This document shows, piece after piece, positions 1 through 12,345 of a stretch of DNA of 64,000 bases. Source of the stretch: Paratinospora sagittata. Taxonomy: Eukaryota > Streptophyta > Magnoliopsida > Ranunculales > Menispermaceae. Each line of letters opens with the position of its first letter. Position 1 is the stretch's first letter. The stretch is taken from the NCBI GenBank assembly GCA_035771175.1, contig CM069596.1:8916001-8980000 (forward strand), written 5' to 3'. The notes below the pieces were generated by a model. It did not search any database. It worked only from the letters and a program-made list of their open reading frames with translations, and had not been told where the DNA came from. Both the position numbers and the translations under genes were made by a program.

Positions 1-2508
1 ACTCATTAGGCTTAAAAACAGCCATTGCTCCACTTGGCAATGCGTAAGAGCCATCTGAAGTTTCAATGAGCATTGACTTGGGAATACCCGTCGGAGGCCT
101 CACTTTCTTAACATCATAATTAGGATCACCATTAGTAGGGCAATGCTGGATAAAATGTCCTGGAAGGTAGAAATTTAAATTACTCAGCATTTCCAATAGT
201 TAGTAGTAGACTAAGGAAACAAAACCAAGAATGTCAGTGATCAACATACCACGAATCTTGCACCTGTGACAGAGATAGTTTGCAGGAGGTGTCTTCCGTT
301 GAAACAGACTTCGGCCTTCAACATAAGCATGAAATCAAATAAATCTTGAGTCAATGAAATCTTAGAAGAAAATGTGGGGAGGGAAATCCAACTCAAATAC
401 CCTAGAACTGAAGTTCACACTAGAAAATACCCTAATAAATTCTTATGCAACACTACCAAGAAATAGAACTGTCACATAAACACACGTAATGCACTGTTCA
501 AGGATTAGAGAATTACCTGAACCCCGGGCCCTCATCATTCCTCCATCCATACTCCTTCCAAATCCCATTCCTCTCTGAGTTTGACTGCAAGTTGATTTCA
601 GAAGGACACGAGTAAAACAAACTAGTAGTAAGTCAACAAGTAGACATAGGTTGTGTTTGTTAACTCTACTCGCAAACTCTAAAAAAAGTAGAGGGTAATA
701 ACAAAAAACTTTAGTAAATATTTTTATTTTTTCTACTTCTAATTGAAGTAGAGGTATAACCTCCTCTACAAGAATAAGCAAAAAAAAAACACTTAGCTTA
801 TTAAATTAGAACTTTAATCTCTAATACAAATAGAGATTGATTCTAAAGTAGAAGTAAAGGTTAAGTAGGGTTAACAAATAAACTAAAGGAAATTAGCCCT
901 AGTCTCACCTTGGCCAGTCCAAAGCAGATGTATCAACTAAAGCCTTAATCCTGCTATCCTCATCATCTTTACTATTAATAAAGGTGGAAGCATCCTTCAC
1001 TGTACTATTACTGGATTGAACTTCCAGCTCTTCCGGAATAGCATAGAAACCATCTCCAAAGTCATACCCTTCACTCTCTTCAGTCTGTAGGAAGTCCAAG
1101 AAGTCGGAGTCATTACATCATTTCAACATAAAACATTTAAACACAGAAAATGAAACCACTGGGACCAATTCTTACATCTTCTTCCTTATCATCAATGAGT
1201 TTTTTCCTGCAACAGAGAAACAACAACAAAGTCATCAGTTGTACCACTACAAGTGTAATTGGAGCAGTTGAAACAAAATTAGATGTTCTAAGTTAGGCAA
1301 AACAATAAATAGCCAAAGATTTAAATGTTGAAGGTAGTGCGTACTCTTGTTGTTCAGTTATAATAGGCATAGGTCGTAGTCCAGGAATGCGGCAAACTAA
1401 AACAGAGGAACTTCTTGGTATCAACATAGCTTCATCAAGGTACTCTGAAGTTGCAAGCACAAACAGAAAATTAAGTCTATAAATAAAATGCATCACGAAA
1501 ATAAATACAGCCAATGCAACTAAATAGAAGTTAAGGAACAATTGCAAATTGAATAAAATCCGATAATCCTCCACCAAATGCCATAAGTTTGGCCGTGAAA
1601 ATAGTTAATAATGAATCTGTATTTTATTCTAAATTCTTATTACGTTTATGATCAAATGATCTACTGGCTTAACAAAATGATGGAACTGAAGCAAATAGAG
1701 AACAACTGCCGTGAAAACTCATTAAAATCAGACAATCAACCATCAAACATTAGAACTTCTTTGCCATGCAAATTAACTAAATAGTTGTTCAGCTAAATTT
1801 AACAAAAAAAATCGTTAATGTGCACCGGGCAGCCCTTTTTCTCAGTTTTATCCAAATAAAACTTTCATCTACTTGTTTCACTAATTATATTTCTTCCCAT
1901 CAAATGTTGGAAGATCTGGTTGGTTCAAACCATTAGAAGTAGTCACTAGTCAATATCCATCCCTTTCAAGCCTCAAACACAAGGTTCAACGTTGTGAGAG
2001 TTATTTTACAAACAAGCAAGTAACAACTCTCACCTACTATCTCACAAATAATATCCGGCCACAACCCATGAAACCTAGCCGTGTGCACGACCTTGGTATG
2101 TATACGTGTGGTATCCCAGCCAAATCACGAGCTCTAATACTAGTATTGCAGAATCTAATCGACAAGAACTTATTATTGAACGAACACAAGAAATAATAAT
2201 GTGAGGCTATTACACCGATCAAACCTAGAGAATCTCAATCTAGCTAACACTCAAAATTCATAGATTAAGGTTTAGGGTTTAGATATATACTACAAATAAA
2301 CAAAAGATGAATATTCATAAATCAGTACTCCCATCGACCGACCTTCGTTAGTGTGAGCGTTGAAGATGATGAGATCATAATCAGTACCGCTCCACAAGTT
2401 CTTGGATTCGAAGATTCTTTCTTTCAAATCGGCAACAGATATGAAAGGAGACTCAATAGGAATAGAGCAATAATCCTTTGCACTCTTGAACTTATAAAAT
2501 ACTGCCAT
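1..2508 (-). CDS. PQT3L: PQT3-like RING/DWNN E3 ubiquitin ligase, 5' part of gene (runs off the left edge)
   Basis: Seven coding exons join with GT-AG sites and matching phases: 2508-2343, 1444-1345, 1206-1176, 1084-909, 584-517, 315-250, and 159 to beyond base 1. Exon 1 starts at an ATG opening MAVFYKFKSAKDY, the start of a DWNN (ubiquitin-like) domain. Exon 2 completes it (YLDEAMLIPR, then the P-G-x-R/L-PMP stretch). Exons 6 and 7 encode a CCHC zinc knuckle, CHRCKIRGHFIQHC, followed by the VKKVRPPTGIPKSML segment typical of the family. DWNN followed by a zinc knuckle and, further on, a RING/U-box defines the RBBP6/PQT3 family of nuclear E3 ligases; Arabidopsis PQT3 represses oxidative-stress tolerance. 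The RING and basic tail would lie left of base 1 and are not seen. No stop or frameshift appears in these exons. Family assignment is firm; the exact paralogue is not. Confidence 0.9.
650..888. mobile_element. MITE-like element in a PQT3L intron
   Basis: About 240 bp of AT-rich DNA in the intron between exons 4 and 5 ends in inverted repeats. The left end reads TTTGTTAACTCTAC and the right end, on the opposite strand, reads TTTGTTAACCCTAC. Inside are further inverted stretches built on GTAGAG/CTCTAC. There is no coding capacity. Size and terminal inverted repeats fit a non-autonomous hAT-type MITE, but I could not fix an 8-bp target duplication, so boundaries and superfamily are tentative. 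Confidence 0.4.
1810..1850 (+). repeat. Au-SINE-like fragment in PQT3L intron 1
   Basis: The stretch GTGCACCGGGCAGCCCTTTT near 1828 resembles the conserved middle of plant Au SINEs (GTGCACYGGGCTGCCC). Only this core is visible; neither the tRNA-like head nor the tail is recognisable, so it is a short relic at best. Confidence 0.3.
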
Positions 2509-3985
2509 TAATCTCTCAGATGATGCAAAAAATCTATGGAAACTACAAGAACGAACGAATATGGTGGTAGCTAGAAGAAAGAAAAGCGAGCACAGTAGTA
2601 CTCAGTAGATGAGAGCGAAAGAGAAAAAGATCGTTCAGCTAGAAAGAGAACGGATGGTAGCTAATCTTGTACTTATAACAATCTAAAACTGCTTAATTTT
2701 AACGCAACATAGGCTAAGACGCATAGCCTGCGCCACGCGGTTAATTTTTATTTTTATTTTTATATTTTTATAATGTGTGCAATATTAATTTTTATTAATT
2801 TAATATTTTCAAATTTAGAGTTTTTATAATATTTATTTATTATATTTATTTGACATTATTAAAATTTAAAAAGAAGGCTACTAATTGAACTACAAAAAAA
2901 AACCCTCTTTATACTACAAAAAAAACTATCAATTTTGATTTCTAATAATATCCTTACGTGATTATACTAAAATGCCCCTGTTTTTTTTTTCTCAATTTAA
3001 AAAGTTTTTTTTAAATTTTTCTCGTCGTGGGCTTTGGTCGCACAATACCGAACCAAATGTAATTTTTCTTTTTAACTATTCAGTCGGAGATGACAGAACC
3101 TAAAACATTAGGTTCGGTAATCTCTAACCAAACCTATCGCGATCGATTCGGTATCACAAGTCCAAACCAATCGCGATTCCTTCACACCCATGCCGATTTA
3201 TTCCCACTTCCGGCGACGTTTTTTACAAACAAAAACACTAAAACATTTGATTTCACATAATCTAAATATTAAATATGATATATACATAAAAAAAAAATTT
3301 CTTACCGATTTAGTGGTTTTTTTGTTAAAGAGAAGATTATAGCAATGAAGTAAAAGATTTTTGTAGTGATTTAGGGTTTTGGGTGTAGTGATTTAGGGTT
3401 TTGAGTGTTGAAAATTTGAAAAAATAAATATAGAGGGAGTTGAAGAGGATGTTTTGAAAATGGTTAAAATATGAGAGAAAATGAAAAGGGTGTTTTAGAA
3501 AGTTTAATTTGGTAAAGATATCAGGTTTTTATATTTTTTGGTAGAAATAGAATGTGGTAGAAAAAGAATGTGGTGAGACCTCACACCATGCCATTTGGCA
3601 TATGGCATTTTCACTGTTTTTTTTTTCATCCTTTATTTTACATTTTTTTTTTGTTTTATTTTTTCTTAAAGTATTCCAATCCACATATATAAATTAAAAA
3701 AAAAAAAAAGTACTCCAATCCAATGTATGAGAGTTGTTGCAACCATGAAGATGCATAAAATGTCAATTCTCCGTCAGGTTTCTACCTCTATCCTTCAATC
3801 TTTGTATTCATCTCATGAAATAATACAAAGATTGATTTTGATGAGATTAGTATCGGATGGGAAATCTTGTATTTGTTGATACAAAAGATGTATCGGTGTA
3901 GTGATAACAGAACGAAGTTGATTATTGACTTCAAGGCACATTCTAAAAGACATTGTTTTTTACGCAATATTTCTCTCCGATAGAA
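2509..3985. other. PQT3L upstream region and intergenic DNA
   Basis: From 2509 to about 2650 is the probable 5' leader and promoter of the PQT3-like gene (purine-rich GAGAAAGAGA tracts on the plus strand, i.e. pyrimidine-rich on the transcribed strand). Beyond that the sequence is AT-rich, with poly-A/T runs and a GC-richer patch at 3020-3230 containing several ACCGAACC/GGTTCGGT motifs in both orientations, which may be a decayed inverted-repeat element. No gene or RNA was recognised. Confidence 0.45.
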
Positions 3986-3989
3986 TCAC

Positions 3990-4860
3990 GAGAACACAAT
4001 GGCGTATGTAAAAAATCACTTTCAAGATATAATAAAGCCTCACTTAACGGTGTTGAATATGGATTGTATTCGTTGACCCAACCCAATCAAGAACACTCTA
4101 AATATTAGAACAGGATGATGTCAAGAAAAAAATAAATCAAGGAGAATAAATCACTTGATGTAATTGGGATGGATGAAAGTAAGGGCTTGGTCCCTTATTT
4201 ATAGTTTTCTTCATTTCTATTGGCTAATAGACATGTCCTTTTGATTGGTTGCATCCTTTTAATTAATAGACACTCGTTCATGTGATAGATGTATCTATAT
4301 GTTTGAATTTGTACCTCTTCATTAATAGACACTTATTCTTGTGAATAGATGCTTCTATTTGATTAAATGCGTCTTTTCATCAATAGACATTTTTTTTTCC
4401 AATGGATACATATATCTACATTCATCATCCTTGAAACTGAATACATAAATGACAGGTGTCTTTGGACTTGAGCCTTTACTTAGTGCAAATACTTCAAAGC
4501 TTCATCAAGGTGCTATGGTGAATAGATCTTGAACCAAGAACCTTATATGATAAAATCGAAAACATAGTACATACTTATTCTTGTAAAAGAGTGTTTTGTA
4601 TGCCCGCACACTAACGGCCTAATGCTCATATCTTGATTTCATGAGTGCTTTAGAAACGATCTAGAATTCCAAAGGTAGTGGCCTTACTTCCACACTCATA
4701 AATAATTAAGTTTACTTAAGTGACTCTACAAGTCACTCTTTTTTATTTATTAATATATAATATCAATCTTTTTCATGCAAAACCAACTCTAAAATATGAA
4801 GAAACCTTGTTGTATTTCTTTAGTGTTCCACTAACTAGTATTTAACTTGTTGATACCACG
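3990..4860 (-). repeat. Decayed copia LTR-type sequence
   Basis: This block lies immediately 3' (on the minus strand) of a copia RNase H remnant, where a 3' LTR would be. Its part at about 4000-4140 is repeated in inverted orientation at about 62147-62275; both include the phrase AACATCATCCTGTTCTAATA or its near copy. Between 4200 and 4400 about three or four diverged ~60-bp units repeat around the phrase AATAGACA. No clean LTR ends or target duplication were found, so LTR status is inferred from position. Confidence 0.45.
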
Positions 4861-4864
4861 TTAA

Positions 4865-5460
4865 ACTTTGTCTGTATTTTCAAGACATAAGTTGGGTTAC
4901 AATTAAATGTGATTGATTTATTTTTTAGATCTAAGTCTTATTCCTTTGGAAGTGACATGAATCATTGCCCTAATAAGACCTTTAGTTAGAAAATCTGCTA
5001 AATTCTTGTTAGATTTCATATAGTCCATTGTAACCACTCCATTTTTTAGTAAAATGTTGCATGATTAAGTGGTGTCTGAAAGCAATATCTCTAAACTTAC
5101 CATTATAGGTCTTGTTTGAAACTTTATATAGTGTAGCCTTACTATCACAATTAATTATAATTGTTGGAGTAGGCTTATTCCATAATGGTATATCTATTAA
5201 TAAGTTTCTAAGCCATTATGCCTTTTTACATGCATCTGTTATGGTTATAAATTTTGATAACATGGTAGAGTTAGCTATACACATTTGCTTTTTTGACCCC
5301 CACGATATGGTAGCTCCTCTTTGCGTAAAAATCTTTAGATTTGGATTTAATATTGTTCCAATTTGCATTACTGTATCCTTCTAATACAGATGGATAACCC
5401 TCATAAAATTATAGTTCATGGTTCCCTTTAGGTATCTTAAAAGTCTCGAAAATAGCAATC
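4865..5460 (-). pseudogene. Ty1/copia pol remnant (end of reverse transcriptase and RNase H)
   Basis: Read on the minus strand with several stops and shifts, the translation gives recognisable copia RNase H pieces in order: YLKGTMNY near 5430, ATISWGSKKQMCIANST near 5290, PLWNKPTPTIIINCDSKAT near 5170, and KFRDIAFRHHLI near 5080. These correspond to the C-terminal part of a copia polyprotein (the SWxSKKQ and DNxSA-like motifs of RNase H and the terminal H-x-R/I-x-H segment). The upstream integrase and most of the reverse transcriptase are absent. The plus-strand open frame at 5112-5384 is only the antisense of this remnant. Confidence 0.8.
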
Positions 5461-5464
5461 CAAA

Positions 5465-5668
5465 GAATCTGTAATGGGAAGGAATTATGTATTGCGATTG
5501 TGTGGGAGGCTGCTTTGTATTTTGCTTCTTTTTGGAAATCTGGGAGTTCTCACTCCAAGGGATATGGGTTAAATGAATGGCTTAGAGGGTGGGGGTGTCT
5601 TTGTAAGTAATTTGTCAGCACCTCCGGTGCTTCTTTCACTCTTTGTAACCTATTTTTCTAATTAATAT
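5465..5668 (+). other. Unclassified stretch, possibly a LINE-type 3' remnant
   Basis: The plus strand can be read with a tryptophan- and serine-rich peptide (EAALYFASFWKSGSS) followed by a tail with CTTTGTAACC and AT-rich sequence, which is the texture of some plant LINE 3' ends. There is no poly-A tail or target duplication, and the reading is short. Treat as unassigned DNA between the copia remnant and the gypsy LTR. Confidence 0.2.
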
Positions 5669-6008
5669 TGTCGCAACCCCCTCCGTAGGGTGACATCACA
5701 ATCAGCATAAAATATCATATACGTCATACATAGACGTATATAATACTATGTCAGCCTCCTCCTTTAAGAATAACCACAAAATTCTCTAAAAGTTTTTGGC
5801 AGAACCTCCGCATAATCTGAGGTTCCACATAAACCTAATAAACCACAATCATTCACATAAACCATTCCATTTCTACTTCACATCCACATTCATATATACA
5901 TAACATCAAAGTCATAATCTCACATACATCTTCTAATATTATTCACATGTATTGCTTTCATAATTATATAACTCACTAATCATTATATACATAGTTTAAT
6001 GTTATGTC

Positions 6009-6045
<37 letters not shown>

Positions 6046-7666
6046 AAACAAAAGACACAAACTCATTTCCCTTACACGTACTCACATCAAAATCAGACAA
6101 GCTCAGATCAATTCTCTGAAGCCTTGCCATTGCCCTTGTAATCGACACCTGTAAATAAGGAAAATTTGAGGTGAGCTACAACAAGCTCAGTGAGTAATCT
6201 AGTAATGACATTACATATGCATCTATAATAAAACACAACATGTAAAACAACAGTATAAACCAAATGCAAGCCAATATGAAATAACCAGACATGATCAAGA
6301 TAATCCATGTCATTTTTTTTCAAATTAAACAATGCATATCTTTGTAAAACATATGCTCATGATCTTGGTGTATGGGTTGAATCTGTATGTTTCTTATACG
6401 TCTATAAGAGGAGAACCTGACCTCATTTAACCAGATCAAAACTATCAGGTAATAAATGAGTTTGTATCCCTATAATGCATATATAAGGAGAACCCGGTCT
6501 CATTTACCATCCAATCCGACAAGCCTTGGTATTTTAATGCTAAAAATACATTTTCATGCATTCAATCCATAATACAATAGTTCATAACATGCTTACATTC
6601 ATAAAATAGGGTTTATATACTACGATGCCATACATAAAGCCAAAATAGAAATACTCACAAAGATTACATAAATCTGTCTAAGTATAATTCTCTCTATACT
6701 TAGCCAAATTGTCCAACTCTTGACTATCATACTTCTTACAACACAAGCAGCTCAATGCTCTTGTTGTCCAGTGTCTCAATCCATCAATTTCCTTTCAATT
6801 TCTCTGTAATTCCACATTGCCAATCATCCATAATCACTTTCCAATCATAAACACATACAAAACACAACTAAATCACCATTAAACATGTTCCCAAAACCCT
6901 CAGACAGCAAGGTTTGAAAACTCATTTCTAGCCATAGAAAATTAGCCAATTTATCACTAATTAATCACAAATCAACAAGAAATCACTTACCTAAGATTTT
7001 CCCTAACAATTCATAAAATCTCCAGCTGAAACCCATTTTTCCAAGCTCACAATCTAATTATGGAAAACATACAATTTTCACATATATGCAACAACTTGAA
7101 GAGAAGAATTACAAAATGGAGTTTTTAGCTAAATTAGGGCATTCCTTACCTTAGATTTTAACCCTACAGGCTCAATTCTCCTCTTCCCTTTCGTTGCTCT
7201 GGTTTTTCCTAACTTCAACCAGCTCAATGAGCTAGAAAGATTAAGAGATTTGGTTAAAATATGCACAAACTGCCTCACCGACCATTTAAAAAAAAATTGT
7301 CTAGCCCATAGAGAAGCGTGCTTCTCCCCTTACCCAAAAAATCAACTTTTACTGGAATCCCGTGAGGAGCGCGCTTCTCCCCCTTGGGAGCGTGCTTATC
7401 TGGAAACCAAAAAATACTACTCTCGGATTTCACCACTGGAGCTTGTTTCTCCTTTAAGGAGCGCGCTTCTCAAAGCTCCAGGTGAAAATTTTACTAAGTA
7501 TAGGGCTTTTTATGATGCAACTAACCTCCTAGTGTACCAATAACCCTACCATACTTGTGTTTTCATCATTTTAAGGCCATGTACATACGTATATGCATAC
7601 AAATACATTTAACAATACGTTTAAGTCAACGTACAAGTTTGACTCGTACATACGGGCGTTACAATC
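5669..7666 (-). repeat. LTR (3' LTR) of the minus-strand Ty3/gypsy element
   Basis: On the minus strand the block begins TGTAACGCCCGTATG at 7666 and ends GGGGTTGCGACA at 5669, giving TG...CA ends and a length near 1998 bp. Directly upstream on the minus strand is the polypurine tract TTTAAGTTGGGGAGAT, and before that the 3' end of the integrase/chromodomain frame, which is the order expected for a 3' LTR. A diverged copy of its 5935-6240 part lies in the same orientation at 61190-61468. The matching 5' LTR is not found at 11.2-12.3 kb, so no target duplication can be given. Confidence 0.7.
6012..6043. repeat. (AT)n microsatellite
   Basis: An uninterrupted run of about 16 AT units inside the gypsy LTR; the corresponding place in the copy at 61.26 kb has only a short AT run, so the tract expanded or shrank after the copies separated. 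Confidence 0.95.
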
Positions 7667-7689
7667 TCCCCAACTTAAAGGATTTAATC

Positions 7690-9240
7690 CTCAAAATTTA
7701 AATCAAGGAAAATACCTCAAGTGGCGAATAGGTTCTGAAACCACTCCCGCATTTGATCTTCTCATTCCCAAGTTTGCTCTTCATTATCATGAAATTTCCA
7801 TTTGATCCTAACCAGTGGAATCTGCTTGTTCCTGAGTTTCTAAACTCGTCTGCCTACGATCTAAATTTGTTCTTTTGGATATGTTGTGTCTTTCCCAACT
7901 TGTAATTGGGTTACATCCAAAACATGAGTGGGATCTGGATGATATTTCCTCAACATTGACACGTGAAAAAAAATTATGGACACCAACCAACTGTGATGGT
8001 AGAGCAAGTCGGTAAGCCAATGGACCTATCCTCTCAAAGATTTCAAATGGTTCCACAAATCGCGGTGCAAGCTTTCTTCTAACCCAGAATCTTATCTGGC
8101 CTTTCATTAGAGACATTTTCAAGAGAACTTGGTCTCCTACTGAAAACTCTAAAGGTTTATGCTTCTTGTCAAAATAATTCTTTTGACAGTGACCCTCAAA
8201 CTTCATACCAGCAAGTAAGAGATCTACAAGGTCTACCCTATAAAGCCTCAAAGGGTGCCATACCAATACTAGCTTGGTAACCGTTATTATACACAAATTC
8301 ACACAGATGAAGATATTCTTCCCAGGTCCCACCAAACTCTAAAATATAGGATCTGAGCATATCCTCAAGCATCTGTGTCACCCTCTCAATCTGGCCATAT
8401 GTCTGAGGATGAAATGTTGTACTGAGACGGAGATAAGTTCCAAATCGAGTCTGTACTGAATGCCAAAACCTCGATGTAAATCTTGGATCTTTGTCCGATA
8501 CTTTAGATACGGGAACACCATGTAATCTCACAATCTCACGTATATACAATCTGCTCAGTCTGTCCACAGAGCCTCTAGTATTCATCAGTAGAAAATGAGC
8601 AAACTTAGTCAGCCTATCAATGATAACCGAGATGACATCGTATCTACCCTAAGATTTGGGTAATTCTGTAATAAAATCCATAGTAATATTCTCCCATTTC
8701 CATTCCAGAATAGACAATGGCTACATCTGTCCTCTAGGTTTTCGGTGTTCAGCTTTAACCTGTTGACATACTCCACATTTATGAATATACTCAGCTACAC
8801 CCTTCTTCATCCCATGCCACCAAATTGTTCTCTTCATATCGTGATACATTTTGGTTGACCCCGGGTGGATAGTATACTGAGATCTGTGTATTGTCTAGAG
8901 TAACTCTGCTCTCAGATTATGGTCTACTAGAACTCATAATTTCCCTTGAAATCGTGATACACCATCCAAATCTCGTTGCCAATCAACACATTCAGCTCTA
9001 TCAGCCATGAATTATACATATCATAGTCAGGATCATGTTATTGTAGATCTTTGACTCTCTGAATATGAGTATCTATCAGCTGGATATGAATTTGAGTACA
9101 AATATCGACATGAGGAGCGATAGAAAGTACACTTATCACTGTAACTCTCTTCAGTAATCGACACTCGTGGGCTATCTAACAAGCCACCATGCCAGTCTCT
9201 GTACGTTTCTTACTCAACACAACAACAACTACACTAGCCT
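7690..9240 (-). pseudogene. Ty3/gypsy integrase with chromodomain-like C terminus, degraded
   Basis: In several minus-strand frames the translation gives the integrase core: the second catalytic aspartate in VSDKDPRFTSRFWHSVQ (near 8495), the glutamate region STTFHPQTYGQIERVTQ (near 8420), and EFVYNNGYQASIGMAPFEAL (near 8240). Then come KPLEFSVGDQVLLKM, RKLAPRFVEPFEIFERIGP and LPSQLVGVHNFF, and finally a chromodomain-type stretch with NKQIPLVRIKW and HDNEEQTWE near 7790-7740. The zinc-binding region and first aspartate (around 8640-8880) are readable only across stops. Frame changes near 8240-8330 split the gene. This domain order identifies a chromovirus-type gypsy pol that can no longer be expressed whole. 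Confidence 0.85.
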
Positions 9241-10458
9241 TCCCAGGATGATACTCTAATGTGAAGTCATAATCTTTCAAGAATTCCAGCCATATTCTTG
9301 GCCCATATTCAACCCTTTCTGATCAAACAAATACTTCAAACTTTTTTGGTTTGAAAACAATGTGAACTTTTCACCGTAAAGATAGTGCCTCCACAGTTTT
9401 AATGCAAAAACAACTGTAGCCAGTTCCAAATCATGCACAAGGTAATTCTTTTCAAGCACCTTCAATTGTCTAGATGCATAAACCACCACTCTACCCTCCT
9501 GCATCAACACTCAACCCAGACTGGAATGCGATGCATCTGTGTAGATCACCAACACTTTTCCAGGCTCTGGAAGTACTAACACTGATGCAGTAGTCAACTT
9601 CCTCTTCAGCTCTGTGAATGCCTCTTGACAAGCTACAGTCCACACAAAAGTTACGTTCTTCTGAGTCAGCATAGTAAGTGGTATAGCTAACTTAGAAAAG
9701 CCTTTCACAAACTTTCTATAATAGCTTGCTAAACCTAGAAAACTTTGAATTTCTTTCAATGTGGTCGGTCTTGGCCAATTTATGATTGCCTCCACCTTGG
9801 CAGAATCAACAGATATTCCATCTTCACTCACCACATGACCCAGAAATTTCACTTCGTTTATCCAAAATTCACACTTATTGAGTTTAGCATATAACCTATG
9901 CTCTCTCAGTGTCTGCAGTGTAACCTGGAGATGTCGTTCATGCTCCTCTCGAGTCTTTGAATAAACTAAGATATCGTCAATGAAGACAATAATAAACTGA
10001 TCCATATATGACTTAAATACCCTTTGCATCAAATTCATAAACATGGCAGGAGTATTGGTCAAACCAAAGGGCATCACAAGAAATTCATAATGTCTATATC
10101 TTGTCCTGAATGCAATTTTTGATATATCCTCTTCCTTAATCTTCAACTGATGGTACCCAGATCGCAGATCAATCTTAAAAGAGAACTTGGCCCCATTCAG
10201 TTGATCAAACAAATCATTAATACGTAGTAGAGGATACTTATTCTTTACTGTCTCCTTGTTCAGCTGACGGTAGTCTATACATAGACATAGATTACCATTT
10301 TTTTTCTTCACAAATAAAATGGGTTCTCCCCATGGTGACATACTGGGTGTAATAAACCCTTTTTCCATCAACTCATCAAGTTGCACCTTAAGTTCTTGCA
10401 ATTCTTTTGGCACCATTCTATATGGGGGAATAGAGATAGGTCTTGTACTAGGTATCAA
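9241..10458 (-). pseudogene. Ty3/gypsy reverse transcriptase and RNase H, degraded
   Basis: The minus strand encodes a gypsy reverse transcriptase over 10458-9511: [50 protein letters not shown], and the active-site motif [15 protein letters not shown] (FIDD), then [13 protein letters not shown] stop (TGA, probably from a cysteine codon) near 9511 separates RNase H, which continues with [27 protein letters not shown] and the [14 protein letters not shown] segment, where relatives have TDHKSL. The frame decays after 9277. The plus-strand open frame at 10319-10594 is antisense shadow. Confidence 0.9.
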
Positions 10459-11210
10459 TTCTATAGTGAAGTCTATATCCCGCCTGGTGGAAATCCTGGT
10501 AAATCATCAGAAAATACATCCGGGTACTCGCACACTATGGAGATCTCAGACAATTAAATACCCTGATCCTTCTCTCCCTCTGGCTTTATACTAGCCAAAA
10601 TTTTCATCTCTTCATCTGTAACCAGTCTACCTTTAGTAGGTGGTTCAGATGTCATAGTACTTCTGTACACAAATGATGCCTGCCCAAGTACCTGAAATAC
10701 TACCCTTTTGGAAAAACAATCCACTAGGGCATAATATGCAGCTAACATATCCATACCTAGGATTGCATCAAATTCTAGGAATTTTAATATCCTGAGGTTA
10801 ACGGTCATCTCATGTCCCTCATATCTAACTATACAGTTCTGACAGATCATGTAAGAGTAGATTCTTTCCCCTGTTGTTGTACTCAAAATCAAAGGCGTAC
10901 TAGCTCTAACAAGAGTCAAATGCAGTCTATCTACCATACTACTAGATATAAAAGACAAAGTAGATCCAACATTAATCAAAATATACATCAATGTATCACA
11001 AATATTGATCATACCTTCTATCAACGTCTTGCTAGCATCTGGATCTGGCTCTGGCTCTGTCACTGCTTTTGCCTGCTCCCGTGTACCAGAAGGTGTCACA
11101 CTGGAAAACGTCACCAGAGTCTTTGAAATTGACTAGAAAGGACATTGTTTAATTCTGTGACCCTGGATGCCACACCGATAAAAAGTAATCGGAGGACAAG
11201 GAGTAGAAGG
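10459..11210 (-). pseudogene. Ty3/gypsy gag zinc knuckle and aspartic protease, degraded
   Basis: The protease lies at 11114-10554 with ILINVGSTLSFISSSM (the active-site D of D-S/T-G is replaced, reading NVGST), then FDAILGMDMLAAYYALVDC, typical of the retropepsin-reverse transcriptase linker. Just upstream, near 11190-11140, a gag zinc knuckle reads FYRCGIQGHRIKQC: the second Cys, His and last Cys of C-x2-C-x4-H-x4-C are kept but the first Cys is Phe, and a stop follows. Gag upstream of this is missing. Both lost residues indicate a dead element. Confidence 0.85.
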
Positions 11211-12345
11211 TGCAGTCTGGGACTCTGCACCTGGCACTGAGAACCAACTACCGCCTGATCCCTTTAACGGAGGCCATGGCGGCTTCACTTAAGAACTCTG
11301 TGTAGGACCAATGCTCCTCACGTCGGTATCTCGGTATTTTGATGATTACAAACCACATGATATCACTTGTATTGTTTCTCTAAGTGTTACAACTAATTCG
11401 TCAAGAACACATCAAATAGTAGCTGTCGAAGACTATCAAGATCAAGCTCAAAGAACGAAGACAAATTTCATATGTAATGCATTAGTTTGATCTTAGGTGT
11501 GTAGGGTAAACTGTCACTACCCACTATTTGTGACGTCATGACCGGCGCGGAACCCCGAGTATATCCTCCCTCAATATACATGACATCCCGTAAGCCTCAT
11601 CTAACACACACATAATCCCAATAATCCCAAAAACTCGCAACTTCTCTATGTGGAGAGAGAAATCAGAATGTACCTTCCATCGAACAGACGAGGGACACAA
11701 CCCATGTAGGGCATCACAACAACTTAAGGATTCATATATCCATTAATCCCAAGTTGCGTGCCACTCCACCAGTATGGGTTGCAGGTAGAAAGACCAAAAG
11801 GCATTGTATCATAACTTTTAGCTGCAACATCTTCACAGGTCGGAGCTATCACTGCCAAAGAGCAGGATACTAATCATATATTGACAAGTAAAGGGATGAC
11901 CATAAATGAAAACGAGGGAAACATACCAGTAGAAAGCAATAAAATTCGAACAATATATTGTAAAGCTCAATGATTATGGGCAACACTTACCATGAAGAGG
12001 CAATTGAGCTTTGTTCTGTTTCTTTTTCTTCCCTGGTAGACAAGAAATGTAAGGATAGTATTAAAAATTTTTAAACCACCATTACAAAATGTTATCGTCA
12101 TTTCCTTTGAAGACATGAACTCTCAAACACTAAGGGAATATGCTCTCCATAATGAGACTGATAAATAAAAAGCCTAAAAACAATGAGACTTGAAAGTCGA
12201 GCATACAAGTACCCTATTGCCACAAATAAGAAAAATCATCAATTAAAAAGAAGAATGTATAAATCCACAGTTTATATATAGTGATTCATCATTCAAGTTA
12301 AATGGTCTTTCCACCGTCTGGTATACGCATAGTAGTTGGCACCTC
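11211..12345. other. Unassigned junction region with LTR-like fragments
   Basis: This is where the gypsy element loses its 5' part. The piece 11300-11500 has the texture of a copia LTR start (TTTTGATGATTACAAACCAC). The piece beginning TGTCACTACCCACTATTTG near 11500, with GACCGGCGCGGAACC, resembles the edge of another LTR. At 11990-12045 the minus strand has a lysine-rich open stretch bracketed by an acceptor-like TACCAG and the donor-like GGTAAGTG, and at 11770-11870 another open stretch including YDTMPFGLSTCNPYW. Neither was recognised as a known protein. Assignment of all of these is weak. Confidence 0.3.
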
